Source: Verrucomicrobiota bacterium
Lineage (GTDB): Bacteria > Verrucomicrobiota > Kiritimatiellia > SS1-B-03-39 > UBA6053
NCBI GenBank assembly: GCA_020831625.1
Contig: JAFIGD010000004.1
Span: forward strand, 89,792 to 153,791
Length of the DNA stretch: 64,000 nucleotides
Direction: 5' to 3'
Of this stretch, positions 53,971-62,790 are shown in pieces; the first letter of the stretch is position 1, and each line of letters starts with the position of its first letter. The notes beneath the pieces are model-generated. The model was not told where the DNA came from. It searched no databases and saw nothing but the letters and a program-made list of their open reading frames with translations. A program made the translations under genes and the position numbers.

Positions 53971-54803
53971 ACCCCCGACAAACCACCCATCCCGACGCCT
54001 TCAACGTGAATGCCGGTCCCTCCGAACCCGGCAAGCCGCGCGAAACGGAGACCGCAACCGAAACCCGCACCCTGGCCGCGCCCTATGTGGTGCGCGCCAA
54101 AGGACTGAAAAGAACCTACAAAATGGGCGAGGAACTGGTCCACGCCCTCAACGGGGTGGATTTTAAAGTCAAACGCGGGGAATACATTTCCATTATGGGC
54201 CCCTCCGGCAGCGGCAAGAGCACGCTGTTCAACATGATCGGAGGCCTGGACAAGCCGAACGAGGGACGCATCTACATCGACGATGTCGACATTGCCAGTC
54301 TGGACACCCTGGAACTGGCCTGGCTGCGCTGTCACAAAATCGGCTACATCTTTCAGTCCTACAACCTCATCAAAGTCGCCACCGCCCTGGACAATGTCAT
54401 GCTCCCCATGACCTTTGCCGGAAAGCAACAGGCCGAGGCCCAGGACAAAGCCGTTCAGCTCCTCCAGAAAGTCGGACTGGGCGACCGCATTCTCCACAAA
54501 CCCCTGGAAATGTCGGGCGGCCAGCAACAACGTGTGGCCTGCGCACGCGCGCTGGCGAATGATCCCTCGATCGTCCTGGCCGACGAGCCGACCGCCAACC
54601 TGGACAGCAAAACCGGCGAGGAAATCATCGAATTGCTTCGAGAACTCAACCAGAGCCAGAATGTGACCGTGATTACCGCAACCCACGACCATAAAATGCT
54701 TGCGGTCTCCGACCGCATCGCCTGGGTGCGTGACGGAAAAATAGACCGCATTCAGAACCGCTCCGAAATCACGATTACCCAAGGAGAGATGCATGGACTC
54801 TAA
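53967..54803 (+). CDS. MacB/LolD-type ABC ATPase, first
   Basis: A 278-residue ATPase with Walker [11 protein letters not shown]-loop [11 protein letters not shown], signature [10 protein letters not shown] and Walker [13 protein letters not shown]. The first ~50 residues are a polar extension ([14 protein letters not shown]) not found in the second copy. The GTG start overlaps the permease stop. It should energise the 224-residue permease, or the giant fusion, as a mechanotransmission-type ABC engine. Confidence 0.92.
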   Translation: MNPRQTTHPDAFNVNAGPSEPGKPRETETATETRTLAAPYVVRAKGLKRTYKMGEELVHALNGVDFKVKRGEYISIMGPSGSGKSTLFNMIGGLDKPNEGRIYIDDVDIASLDTLELAWLRCHKIGYIFQSYNLIKVATALDNVMLPMTFAGKQQAEAQDKAVQLLQKVGLGDRILHKPLEMSGGQQQRVACARALANDPSIVLADEPTANLDSKTGEEIIELLRELNQSQNVTVITATHDHKMLAVSDRIAWVRDGKIDRIQNRSEITITQGEMHGL

Positions 54804-55530
54804 CACGATTATCTCCGCCCGGGGCGTCAAGCGCCGTTATGTCATGGGCAAAACCGAACTGTACGCCATCGGCGGCATCGATCTGGACATCCATCGCGGC
54901 GAATACTTCAGCATCATGGGCCCCTCCGGAAGCGGCAAGAGCACGCTGTTCAATCTCATCGGTGGACTCGACACGCCCACCGAGGGGGAGATTCTGATCG
55001 ACGGCGTGAGCACCGGCAGCATGAACGAACGGCAGATCGCCTATCTGCGCTGCCGGAAGATCGGCTATATTTTTCAGACCTTCAACCTCATCGAAGTCCT
55101 CTCCGCATTGGAAAACGTCGCCCTCCCGCTGATTTTCGGCGGCATGTCCGACGAAGAGGCGCACCAGGTGGCCGCCGAGACTCTGGACAAGGTGGGGCTG
55201 GAGGGACGCCACAGCCACCTCCCCGGTCAGTTGTCCGGAGGCCAGCAGCAGCGTGTCGCCTGTGCCCGCGCCCTGGCCAACAAACCCCGCATTCTGCTTG
55301 CCGACGAACCCACCGGCAATCTTGACCTCAAGACCGGTGAGAATATCATCCGCATGCTCTCCGAATTAAAAGATGACCTCGGCATCACCATCATCAGCGC
55401 CACCCACGACCACAAGATGCTCGCCGCCTCCGACCGGGTGCTCTATCTCGAGGACGGCCTGATTAAAAACATCAAAACCAAAGATCAGCTCAGCATCAGC
55501 CTGGGTGAGATTGACGGGGAAACGGCCTGA
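54793..55530 (+). CDS. MacB/LolD-type ABC ATPase, second
   Basis: A 245-residue ATPase with Walker [11 protein letters not shown]-loop YIFQTFNLIEV, signature [10 protein letters not shown] and Walker B ILLADEPTGNLD. It is closely related to the previous gene in sequence and overlaps it by 11 bases. The pair suggests either a heterodimer or one ATPase for each of the two FtsX-type proteins. It ends 6 bases before the first acetylesterase gene. Confidence 0.93.
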   Translation: MDSNTIISARGVKRRYVMGKTELYAIGGIDLDIHRGEYFSIMGPSGSGKSTLFNLIGGLDTPTEGEILIDGVSTGSMNERQIAYLRCRKIGYIFQTFNLIEVLSALENVALPLIFGGMSDEEAHQVAAETLDKVGLEGRHSHLPGQLSGGQQQRVACARALANKPRILLADEPTGNLDLKTGENIIRMLSELKDDLGITIISATHDHKMLAASDRVLYLEDGLIKNIKTKDQLSISLGEIDGETA

Positions 55531-55536
55531 GGTTTT

Positions 55537-58185
55537 ATGATCGTGATGAGATTATATTTGGTGGGTGCCTTGGCCTTATTTTTGTCAGCCGTTTGCCGGG
55601 GGGAAGAGAACGTGGTGGATCTGATCATCGTCTCGGGACAGTCCAATGCGGTCGGGTTCGACACGCAGGCCACGCAATTACCGGAAGACCCTCGTGACGA
55701 GGACGTAATGCTTTGGTGGAGGGGCGGCGACTACCCCCCCAATTCAAATGACTCCTCGTTCAACCAGCAGTGGGTCCCGCTGCAAACCCAGCCCAAAGGA
55801 AATCCCAGATCGGGAGACCCCGGTAATTTCTCGTTTGCAGAGGGGGGCTTCGGCCCGGAAATGGGGCTGGTCCGGACCCTGCTCGATGCGCAGCCCGACC
55901 GGCCGCTGGCCGTCATCAAAGTCGCCTACAACTCAACCGAGATCCAATGGTGGCTTCCCGCAAATAGCAACATCTACCCAATACTGGCCCAGGAATTGAA
56001 CCTCGCCATCGCGGCGGCCGCGGCAGAGGGCATCACCCTGCGTCCCCGGGCTTTTGTCTGGTGCCAGGGGGAACGTGATGCGAATCAGGGAACCAGCACG
56101 ACAAATTACCGGAATTTTCTGGAGACATTGGTCGGCGCCCTTCGCAGCGACCTCGATGCGCCGGAGATGATTGCGCTGTTCGGGATCAATTCCAAGTTCG
56201 GTCTGAGCAACTGGGCAACCGCAACCCAGCCAAGCTCCGCCGTGTCAAACATCATCGCAGCTCAGCAACAAGCTGCTGACAATTCGCCCCTTGCTGAATG
56301 GGTCGATGATTGGGGCTGCGAAGTCGTAAACCAGGCACACTTCGGCTCTGCGGGAACGCTGGAGCTGGGCCGGCGCTATGCCGCCGCACTGCTCGAGTTG
56401 GAAGCCGCGCTGGCGCCTCATCTGGTGCTGGAGCACATGAATGGCGACACCACGGTCACGGAAGGCGGCGACCCGGACACCTACACCGTGGTGCTCAACC
56501 GAGCGCCAGGCGAAGAGGTCGTGGTGAGTCTTGCGGTTGACGATCAGGTCACCGTGACCCCCACCAGCCTCACCTTCACCCCCGGCAACTGGGAGGTGCC
56601 GCAGGTCGTGACCGTGACCGCCGTGGACGATGATGTCCGCGAGATGCTCCACACCGGCACCATCACTCACACCACCGGCAGTTCGGACCCGGCGTGGGAC
56701 GGGCTGAGTCAGGACTTCGTCGTGATTGTGATCGACAATGACAACACCGCTCCCGTGGCAAATGCCGGTCTGGATCAGACGTTGGCACTCAGCGAAAGTG
56801 AGCTGTGGACACCCGCAAACATTCCGACTGCGGCCTGGTTTGACGCAAGCGACGCGGACACGATCACGGAAAATGGGGGTGTGGTGAGCCAATGGGACGA
56901 CAAAAGCGGCAACCATGTCACTCTGACTGGAACTGCTGGCCCGACCGGGGGCGCATCGCTCAACGGGGTGAATGCACTTTCTTTTGCGGAGGCACAGCAT
57001 CTGTCCTACCACGGCAACAACATCAACTATGGACCGGGGGCGCCGGCCATTCAGGCGGTGTTTGTTGCGAAAGCCGTCACCCCGAAGGATGTGGCTCTGC
57101 TCTTCCACTACTACACGGCCACGGACTCGGCCCAAGTGTTCGGGATAACGACGGGGGATAACAGCGACAACCGTCGTCTTACCGCACGACATTATAACGG
57201 GTATGTGCGATCGGATTACACCTATTCGCCGGAGGAAATTAAGATCGTCTCCTATTCCATCACTGCAAACGGCACGTATGGCAGTGATGCAAAATTTTTC
57301 ATCAATGGTGCATCCACAGGCACGTTTGCGAACAATGGTGGCCGTCGACTGAACTTTGGATCCAACACACCAACCCTGACCCTTGGCTCAGCATCCGAGG
57401 TGGTGTTCGGAGAGTTCCTCATGATTCCGGGTGTCCTCTCCGCCGGCGACCGCCAGAAACTTGAAGGCTATCTGGCCCACAAATGGGATCTGGTGACGAG
57501 TCTTCCGGCCGATCATCCCCATAAGGACGTCGCGCCCGGCAAAATTTTTGCCAGGACGACCCTGAACGGAACGGCCACCGACGCCGATGGCGATCCGTTG
57601 ACCACCACCTGGACAAAAGTGTCCGGCCCGGGCGAGGTGACCTTTGCCGACGCCTCCGCCGTGCGCACCACCGCGGCGTTCAGCGAACCGGGCACCTACG
57701 TGCTGCGCCTCACGGCAGATGACACGTTGGCCACCGGCATCGACGAGGTCACCATTACGGTTCTGGACCTCGTGCCGGAATCGTTCGATGAATGGATCTC
57801 CGGATTCGATCTTGACGGCCAGACAGGCTTCAACGATGTCAATACCGACGACGGCGTGACGAATGGAATGAAGTATTTCTTCGGCATCGAACCCACGGAG
57901 CCGGGTTCGGGCCTTTCGGCCCTGGCCCTGGACGTGTCGGACGGAAATCAGTTCAATTTCACGCATCCCATTGCGGAGTATTTCACGAGGGGCATCCGCG
58001 CGGAGTACCGCTGGTCGAAAGACCTCGTCGCTTTCCATGATGACGGAGCCACGGTTGAGGGCACCACGGTCACCTTTGTCCGGGGAGAGAGGGACGAAGA
58101 GGGCAGGGTGACGGTCACGGCCACCCTCGACGGAACAGCCACCGACCGTATTTTCGTCGCCCTTTTCGTTACGAAGATTGAATAA
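55537..58185 (+). CDS. Secreted multidomain sialate O-acetylesterase-like (SASA/SGNH) protein
   Basis: An 882-residue protein. A signal peptide (~1-22) leads to a SASA carbohydrate esterase (~25-290): Ser36 in VSGQSNAVGF, WCQGERDAN, and the catalytic His in NQAHFGSAGT. A Calx-beta-like or Ig-like domain follows (~305-405). Next comes a LamG-like jelly-roll (~420-655) and a PKD-like Ig domain (~660-745, DADGDPLTTTWTKVSGPG). The C-terminal domain is the type seen in Verrucomicrobial secreted proteins (FDEWISGFDLDGQTG). It should remove O-acetyl groups from glycans outside the cell. A TGAGG site precedes the ATG; it starts 6 bases past the second ATPase. The next gene is a short paralogue. Confidence 0.88.
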   Translation: MIVMRLYLVGALALFLSAVCRGEENVVDLIIVSGQSNAVGFDTQATQLPEDPRDEDVMLWWRGGDYPPNSNDSSFNQQWVPLQTQPKGNPRSGDPGNFSFAEGGFGPEMGLVRTLLDAQPDRPLAVIKVAYNSTEIQWWLPANSNIYPILAQELNLAIAAAAAEGITLRPRAFVWCQGERDANQGTSTTNYRNFLETLVGALRSDLDAPEMIALFGINSKFGLSNWATATQPSSAVSNIIAAQQQAADNSPLAEWVDDWGCEVVNQAHFGSAGTLELGRRYAAALLELEAALAPHLVLEHMNGDTTVTEGGDPDTYTVVLNRAPGEEVVVSLAVDDQVTVTPTSLTFTPGNWEVPQVVTVTAVDDDVREMLHTGTITHTTGSSDPAWDGLSQDFVVIVIDNDNTAPVANAGLDQTLALSESELWTPANIPTAAWFDASDADTITENGGVVSQWDDKSGNHVTLTGTAGPTGGASLNGVNALSFAEAQHLSYHGNNINYGPGAPAIQAVFVAKAVTPKDVALLFHYYTATDSAQVFGITTGDNSDNRRLTARHYNGYVRSDYTYSPEEIKIVSYSITANGTYGSDAKFFINGASTGTFANNGGRRLNFGSNTPTLTLGSASEVVFGEFLMIPGVLSAGDRQKLEGYLAHKWDLVTSLPADHPHKDVAPGKIFARTTLNGTATDADGDPLTTTWTKVSGPGEVTFADASAVRTTAAFSEPGTYVLRLTADDTLATGIDEVTITVLDLVPESFDEWISGFDLDGQTGFNDVNTDDGVTNGMKYFFGIEPTEPGSGLSALALDVSDGNQFNFTHPIAEYFTRGIRAEYRWSKDLVAFHDDGATVEGTTVTFVRGERDEEGRVTVTATLDGTATDRIFVALFVTKIE

Positions 58186-58201
58186 ATCCTAAAGGAGTCT
58201 T

Positions 58202-59077
58202 ATGATGAAATCACATGTAGCATGTGTCCTGGGAATGTTCGTGTCCGCAATGTGCCTGGCGGGGGAGAATGTGGTTGATCTAATCCTTGTCGCGGGACAA
58301 TCCAATGCGGTCGGGTTCGACGCGCGTGCAAGTGACTTGCCGGAAGACCCGCGTGACGCGCGGGTCATGTTCTGGTGGGTAGGCGGAGACACGACGCGTC
58401 TGGAACATGCGTCACATTTCAATCACGAGTGGGTACCCCTGCAAACGCAGCCCAAGGGGACTCCAGGTCCTAAAGGTGCGGGCAACTTCGCCTCTGACCA
58501 GGGCGGTTTTGGCCCCGAAATGGGATTCGCCCGGAGGTTGCTTGATGAGCAGCCCGACCGGCGTCTGGCCATCGTGAAAGTTGCCGTCAACGCAACCTCC
58601 ATCCATGCCTGGCTTCCCGAACGAAATAGATTATACGGGGATTTGATGCGGGAAACAAACCTTGCAATCGAGAAGGCGAAGGAGCGCGGAATCACCCTGC
58701 GTCCCGTGGCACTGCTCTGGTGTCAGGGCGAAACCGACGCGAACCGCAACCCCGACACCGAGCTGTACCTGGAAAGACTGGAGACCCTGGTTTCCACGCT
58801 GCGCCGAGACCTCGACGCGCCGGAACTGATTGCGCTGGTGGGGTTCAACACCCGGTTCGGAAGAAGAGCGATGAAGAGAAACGAGCCAACCTCAGGCGCG
58901 GCGGCAATCCGCACGGCGCAGATCCAGTTTGCCGGGAGTTCCGTCTATAACGTGCACGTCGAGGATTGGGGAGCCCAAATACAGAACTCAGCGCACTTCA
59001 GCTCCGCGGGAACGCTGGAAGTGGGCCGGCGGTATGCAGAGGCGCTTCTCGAGACAGAAGCGAAACTGAAACGATGA
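58202..59077 (+). CDS. Secreted SASA acetylesterase, single-domain paralogue
   Basis: A 291-residue protein with signal peptide (~1-19) and a SASA domain: Ser34 in VAGQSNAVGF, WCQGETDAN and the His in NSAHFSSAGT. It is similar to the first 290 residues of the preceding protein (shared LPEDPRD, WVPLQTQPKG, GGFGPEMG and DLDAPE blocks), so tandem duplication is clear. AAAGGAG precedes the ATG. It lacks the accessory modules of its neighbour and may act on a different fraction of the same glycan. Confidence 0.9.
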   Translation: MMKSHVACVLGMFVSAMCLAGENVVDLILVAGQSNAVGFDARASDLPEDPRDARVMFWWVGGDTTRLEHASHFNHEWVPLQTQPKGTPGPKGAGNFASDQGGFGPEMGFARRLLDEQPDRRLAIVKVAVNATSIHAWLPERNRLYGDLMRETNLAIEKAKERGITLRPVALLWCQGETDANRNPDTELYLERLETLVSTLRRDLDAPELIALVGFNTRFGRRAMKRNEPTSGAAAIRTAQIQFAGSSVYNVHVEDWGAQIQNSAHFSSAGTLEVGRRYAEALLETEAKLKR

Positions 59078-59103
59078 AAGAGTATGAAAAGGGAAAGGGG
59101 GGA

Positions 59104-59236
59104 ACGAGAACGGCGACGGGAACGGGGGACGATTGTGTTTCCCGCGACTCGTAATCCGATCTCGTCGCCGTTCTCGTCGGCCGAAACAGAGGGAAATGGG
59201 CCAACGGCCCGCCCCCCCCGCCAGGGCCAACGGCCC
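59104..59236. repeat. Intergenic palindromic element with inverted and direct repeats
   Basis: A perfect 15-base inverted pair (59104-59118 and 59163-59177, arms ACGAGAACGGCGACG and its complement) is followed by two copies of GGGCCAACGGCCC (59198-59210 and 59224-59236), each itself a 5-base-arm palindrome. The 285-base spacer 59078-59362 holds no other gene. Confidence 0.55.
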
Positions 59237-59362
59237 GGCACAACCGGTGCGCACAGGCCCTTCTTCCGGGTGAATAGCCTCAAAAGTGAAGAAATTGGAG
59301 TGTTTTTTATATATATAAAATGGTGCTGGAGATGATATGTATGAGCTGAAAGTATAAATCTT

Positions 59363-60832
59363 ATGCACGTCTCACAGAAACCAAACATCGTCTGGATCAT
59401 GGCCGAGGATATGGGCCTTGATCTTGAGTGCTATGGCATGAAGGGGGTCTCGACGCCGAATCTGAACAAATTCGCGGCGGAGGGCGTTCAGTACCGGAAT
59501 GCCTTCTGCACAAACCCCATCTGCTCGCCGAGCCGCTCGGCCATGATGGTCGGGGCTCACCAGGTGTCCATCGGCTCCCACAACCACCGGTCCAAACGCG
59601 ATACGCCCCTGACGGCTCCGTATGAACCGATTACCGCTCATCTGCGCCGCGCCGGCTACACCTGCATTCTGGGACATAAGGACCTTCAGCCCAAGTCGCA
59701 GAAGACGGACTGCAATTTCAAGCACGAGAAGGTCGGTCCGTATGACGGCAAAACCGACTTCGGCCTCTTTGACAAGTTTGACGAGGCGTTGCCGGAGGAT
59801 GCGCCGTTTTTTCAGCAAATCACCCTGATGGTCACCCACCGCGGCGACTGGTGGGAAGAGCTGAGGGCCGGGTCGGAGAAGCCGGTGGATGTCAATGAGG
59901 TGGAACTGCCGCCCTACATTGCGGACACCGAAACCAACCGCCTGGACTGGGCCGCCTACCTGGACACGGTCGAGGTCATGGACCGGCAATTCGGCATGCT
60001 GATGGCCGAGCTGGAGGAAAAGGGGTTGGCGGAGAACACCTATGTGGTGTTTATTGCCGACAACGGCCGCTGCCAAATCCGGGGCAAAGGCTATCTCTAT
60101 GAACCGGGCCTGCACATTCCCATGCTGGTCCGGGGGCCCGGGATTGAGGCGGGTGTGACCGAAGAGCGCGTGGTGTCGACCCTGGACATCTGTGCCTCGA
60201 TCTTCGAGTGGGCCGGCATTGAACCCCCGGCATATCTTGAGGGCCGGCCCGTCATCGGCAAGCCGGATTTTCAGGGCCGCGACTACATATACGGGGCACG
60301 GGATATCTGGGACGAGATCAACGAATGTTCCCGCTCCGTCTGCGACGGACGGTACAATCTGATCCACAACCTGATGCCTGATGTCCCGTGGGACGCGCAC
60401 CAGGCCTATCTGGATTTCTACCGGCCGGTGCTCCATGAGATGAGACGCCTCAAAGAGCAGGGAAAGCTCGATGAAAAGACCGGCATCTTTTTTCAGGACC
60501 GCAAGCCGGCGCTGGAACTCTATGACTGGGAGCGGGATCCCCACGAGATGAACAACCTGGCCGACTGTCCGGAGGCGGCGGAGGTGCTGCGGAAGATGCA
60601 GGCCCTGATGGAAGATTATCAGCGTTCGCACCGCGATGCGGGCCTCGAAGATCTGGACGCCCGCCAACCCTCCATGGGAGGCCCAGTGAAACTCCGGAGC
60701 TGGCTGCAGAACACCGATCCCAAGCGCTGGGAGGCGGTGACCAAAGACGTGTTTGTAAAATACCAGGCCCTGGACCGGGAGTTTAAGGCGTTTTTGGCAG
60801 AGGAAGAAACGAAAAAATCAAACCACGGATGA
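59363..60832 (+). CDS. Sulfatase, formylglycine-dependent (S1 family)
   Basis: A 489-residue sulfatase. The metal site begins NIVWIMAEDMG, the formylglycine Cys54 sits in CSPSRSAMM, His near GSHNHRS and the C-half VFIADNGR (where DHG or DNG is usual) complete the site. YEPGLHIPMLVRGPG and PGI downstream fit heparan N-sulfatase-like groups. No signal peptide is visible, which is unusual for glycan sulfatases. No maturase (FGE or anSME) gene is in the window. The last four residues, SNHG, and the stop are encoded by a dispersed repeat. The substrate is unknown. Confidence 0.92.
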   Translation: MHVSQKPNIVWIMAEDMGLDLECYGMKGVSTPNLNKFAAEGVQYRNAFCTNPICSPSRSAMMVGAHQVSIGSHNHRSKRDTPLTAPYEPITAHLRRAGYTCILGHKDLQPKSQKTDCNFKHEKVGPYDGKTDFGLFDKFDEALPEDAPFFQQITLMVTHRGDWWEELRAGSEKPVDVNEVELPPYIADTETNRLDWAAYLDTVEVMDRQFGMLMAELEEKGLAENTYVVFIADNGRCQIRGKGYLYEPGLHIPMLVRGPGIEAGVTEERVVSTLDICASIFEWAGIEPPAYLEGRPVIGKPDFQGRDYIYGARDIWDEINECSRSVCDGRYNLIHNLMPDVPWDAHQAYLDFYRPVLHEMRRLKEQGKLDEKTGIFFQDRKPALELYDWERDPHEMNNLADCPEAAEVLRKMQALMEDYQRSHRDAGLEDLDARQPSMGGPVKLRSWLQNTDPKRWEAVTKDVFVKYQALDREFKAFLAEEETKKSNHG

Positions 60833-61002
60833 ACACGGATGAACACGGATCCACGCACGCGGGCAAACAGGGAAAAAATACTGAAAAATCCAATAGGGTA
60901 TCAAGCGAAGGTAACAAAACACTTTCCTCTGAATCCAGCAAACCACACCCAAACAATGAGAAAGCCAGTCTTCATCCGTGTCCATCCGTGTCCATCCGTG
61001 GT
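60821..61002 (+). repeat. Inverted-repeat element built from CACGGATG units (MITE-like)
   Basis: Left arm 60821-60850 (AACCACGGATGAACACGGAT...) and right arm 60973-61002 are near-perfect reverse complements around ~122 bases with no gene. The left arm encodes the sulfatase C-terminus. The rest of 60833-61086 holds only this and a short CGATCACGATCACGA run at 61052-61066. Confidence 0.8.
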
Positions 61003-61086
61003 TAAAAAAACATCAACAATTTCCGCCACCGCATAAGTCGGTGTGGGTAGACGATCACGATCACGAATGTTGAAAACAGGAGAAAA

Positions 61087-62739
61087 ATGAGACAGAAAAC
61101 AGGATATGGTCAACTGACGGCCGGGAAGGGGAACTCCGCCGTTCTTCTCGGGTGGATTCACGCGCTCCTCTCCCTGACCTGCAACGCCGGCGACCTTTCC
61201 CTCAACCGCACCTTCAGCGACAACATGGTCCTGCAGCGGAACCGCCCCATTCCGGTCTTCGGCACCGCCCGGGCGGGGACGGAGGTGACGGTGCGGCTGG
61301 ACGACAGGACCGCCCGGGTGACCTGCGGACCGGACGGCGCGTGGCGCGTGGAGCTGCCCGCCATGCCGGCGGGCGGCCCATATGTTTTACGAATTTCGGC
61401 GGACGGGGTGGAACGTGAATTCACGAATGTTCTCGTCGGGGATGTCTGGGTGTGCGCCGGACAGTCCAACATGAACTGGCCGCTGCGAAATCAGCCGGAG
61501 GCTGAAGCGGAGCTGGCCGGGGCGGACCGCCCCGAAATCCGCTTTTTTCGGTCGCCCACCAACGGAAACACGTCGCCGCAGGACGATTTTGGCGAAGACC
61601 ACACCGGATGGGAGATCACGTCCCCGGAGACCGCCGGCGGCTTCTCCGGCCTGGCGTATCATTTCGCCACGCAGATCCAGGCCGACGTCAAGGTGCCGAT
61701 CGGCATCATCCATGCCGCCCGGGGCGGATCCTTTATTGAGTCCTGGATTCCGCGTGCGGCGGTCGAGGCCACCCCTGAGCTGCACCCGATTCTGGAACAG
61801 TGGGAATGGCTGAATGCGAACCGGGACAGACTGCGGGCGGAGCAACGGGCGAAGCGAAACGCCTGGGATCGTGAGCATGGGGAGCGCTTTCGCGAATGGA
61901 GGACGGGCCGTGAAAGCGGACCGTTTATCCCCACCCAGCCAAGCCTTCCCCCGTATGCCGGCACCCGGCATGACGTTTCCGGACTCTACAACGAGTCGAT
62001 TCATCCCCACACCGCGCGTCCAGTCAAGGGCGTGGTCTGGTACCAGGGCGAATCCAACACCGACCGCGGTTATCAATACCGCCTTCTGCTCCCGGTGCTG
62101 GTGCAGAGCTGGCGTGAGGTCTGGGGCCAGCCGGAGCTGCCCTTTGTGGTGATCCAGCTTCCCAACTACGATCCCCACCTCAACACCTTCGGCCCGCAGG
62201 ACGGCGGACCCTGGGAGATTGTCCGTGAATCGCAGGCCATGATCCTGGAGGTGCCGAACACCGCCCTGGCGGTCACCCTCGGCATGGGGTTGGACCATAG
62301 TGTGCATCCCCCCGACAAACGCGGTCCCGCAACCCGCGCCGCGCAAAGTGCCTTGAAGCTGGCCTACGGCCGCGAAATTCCCGCCTCGGCCCCACGGTAT
62401 GTTGAGCACCTCATTGAGGGCAATGCCATTTATCTGACCTTCAGCGATGTGGGGGAGGGGCTGGTATCTCTCCGTGAAGGGGAGATCACCGGCTTTGAGA
62501 TTGCCGGCGACGACAAGGTCTTCCATCCCGCCCGAGCCGGGATTGTGGACGCGGCAACCGTCCGGGTGTTCAGTGAAGAGGTCTCTTCTCCGCAGGCGGT
62601 CCGCCACGCCTGGTCCGGCACCCCGGACTTCGACCTGGCCAACAGCGCGGGGATTCCCGCAAGCACCTTCCGCACCGACGACTGGGAGGTCCCCACACAG
62701 GACAAGACCATGCCCTTTGAATGGCTGCGTTCGGAATAA
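61087..62739 (+). CDS. Sialate O-acetylesterase (SIAE) family protein
   Basis: A 550-residue protein. After a hydrophobic N-terminus (residues ~18-32, SAVLLGWIHALLSLT) comes a beta-sandwich (~38-118) with LNRTFSDNMVLQRNRPIPVFG, then the SGNH domain: Ser127 in CAGQSNMNWPL, GVVWYQGESNT and the Asp/His region near LGMGLDHSVHPPDKR, close to the family's D-x-x-H-P. A central helical insert carries many charged residues. It should deacetylate sugars in the periplasm. Its layout is unlike the two SASA proteins upstream, giving three acetylesterases in the locus. The ATG at 61087 follows AGGAGAAAA. Confidence 0.9.
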   Translation: MRQKTGYGQLTAGKGNSAVLLGWIHALLSLTCNAGDLSLNRTFSDNMVLQRNRPIPVFGTARAGTEVTVRLDDRTARVTCGPDGAWRVELPAMPAGGPYVLRISADGVEREFTNVLVGDVWVCAGQSNMNWPLRNQPEAEAELAGADRPEIRFFRSPTNGNTSPQDDFGEDHTGWEITSPETAGGFSGLAYHFATQIQADVKVPIGIIHAARGGSFIESWIPRAAVEATPELHPILEQWEWLNANRDRLRAEQRAKRNAWDREHGERFREWRTGRESGPFIPTQPSLPPYAGTRHDVSGLYNESIHPHTARPVKGVVWYQGESNTDRGYQYRLLLPVLVQSWREVWGQPELPFVVIQLPNYDPHLNTFGPQDGGPWEIVRESQAMILEVPNTALAVTLGMGLDHSVHPPDKRGPATRAAQSALKLAYGREIPASAPRYVEHLIEGNAIYLTFSDVGEGLVSLREGEITGFEIAGDDKVFHPARAGIVDAATVRVFSEEVSSPQAVRHAWSGTPDFDLANSAGIPASTFRTDDWEVPTQDKTMPFEWLRSE

Positions 62740-62790
62740 AGAAACCTCAGGATTGCATGTTTTTTTGCCAGCTGCTAGCATAATCCCCTT

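Noticed and set aside
60821..61002. Rho-independent terminator for the sulfatase
   Set aside because: The arms are 122 bases apart and made of a dispersed repeat; a terminator would need a short loop and T-run.
60821..61002. An insertion sequence
   Set aside because: There is no transposase frame between the inverted repeats; only a non-autonomous element is possible.
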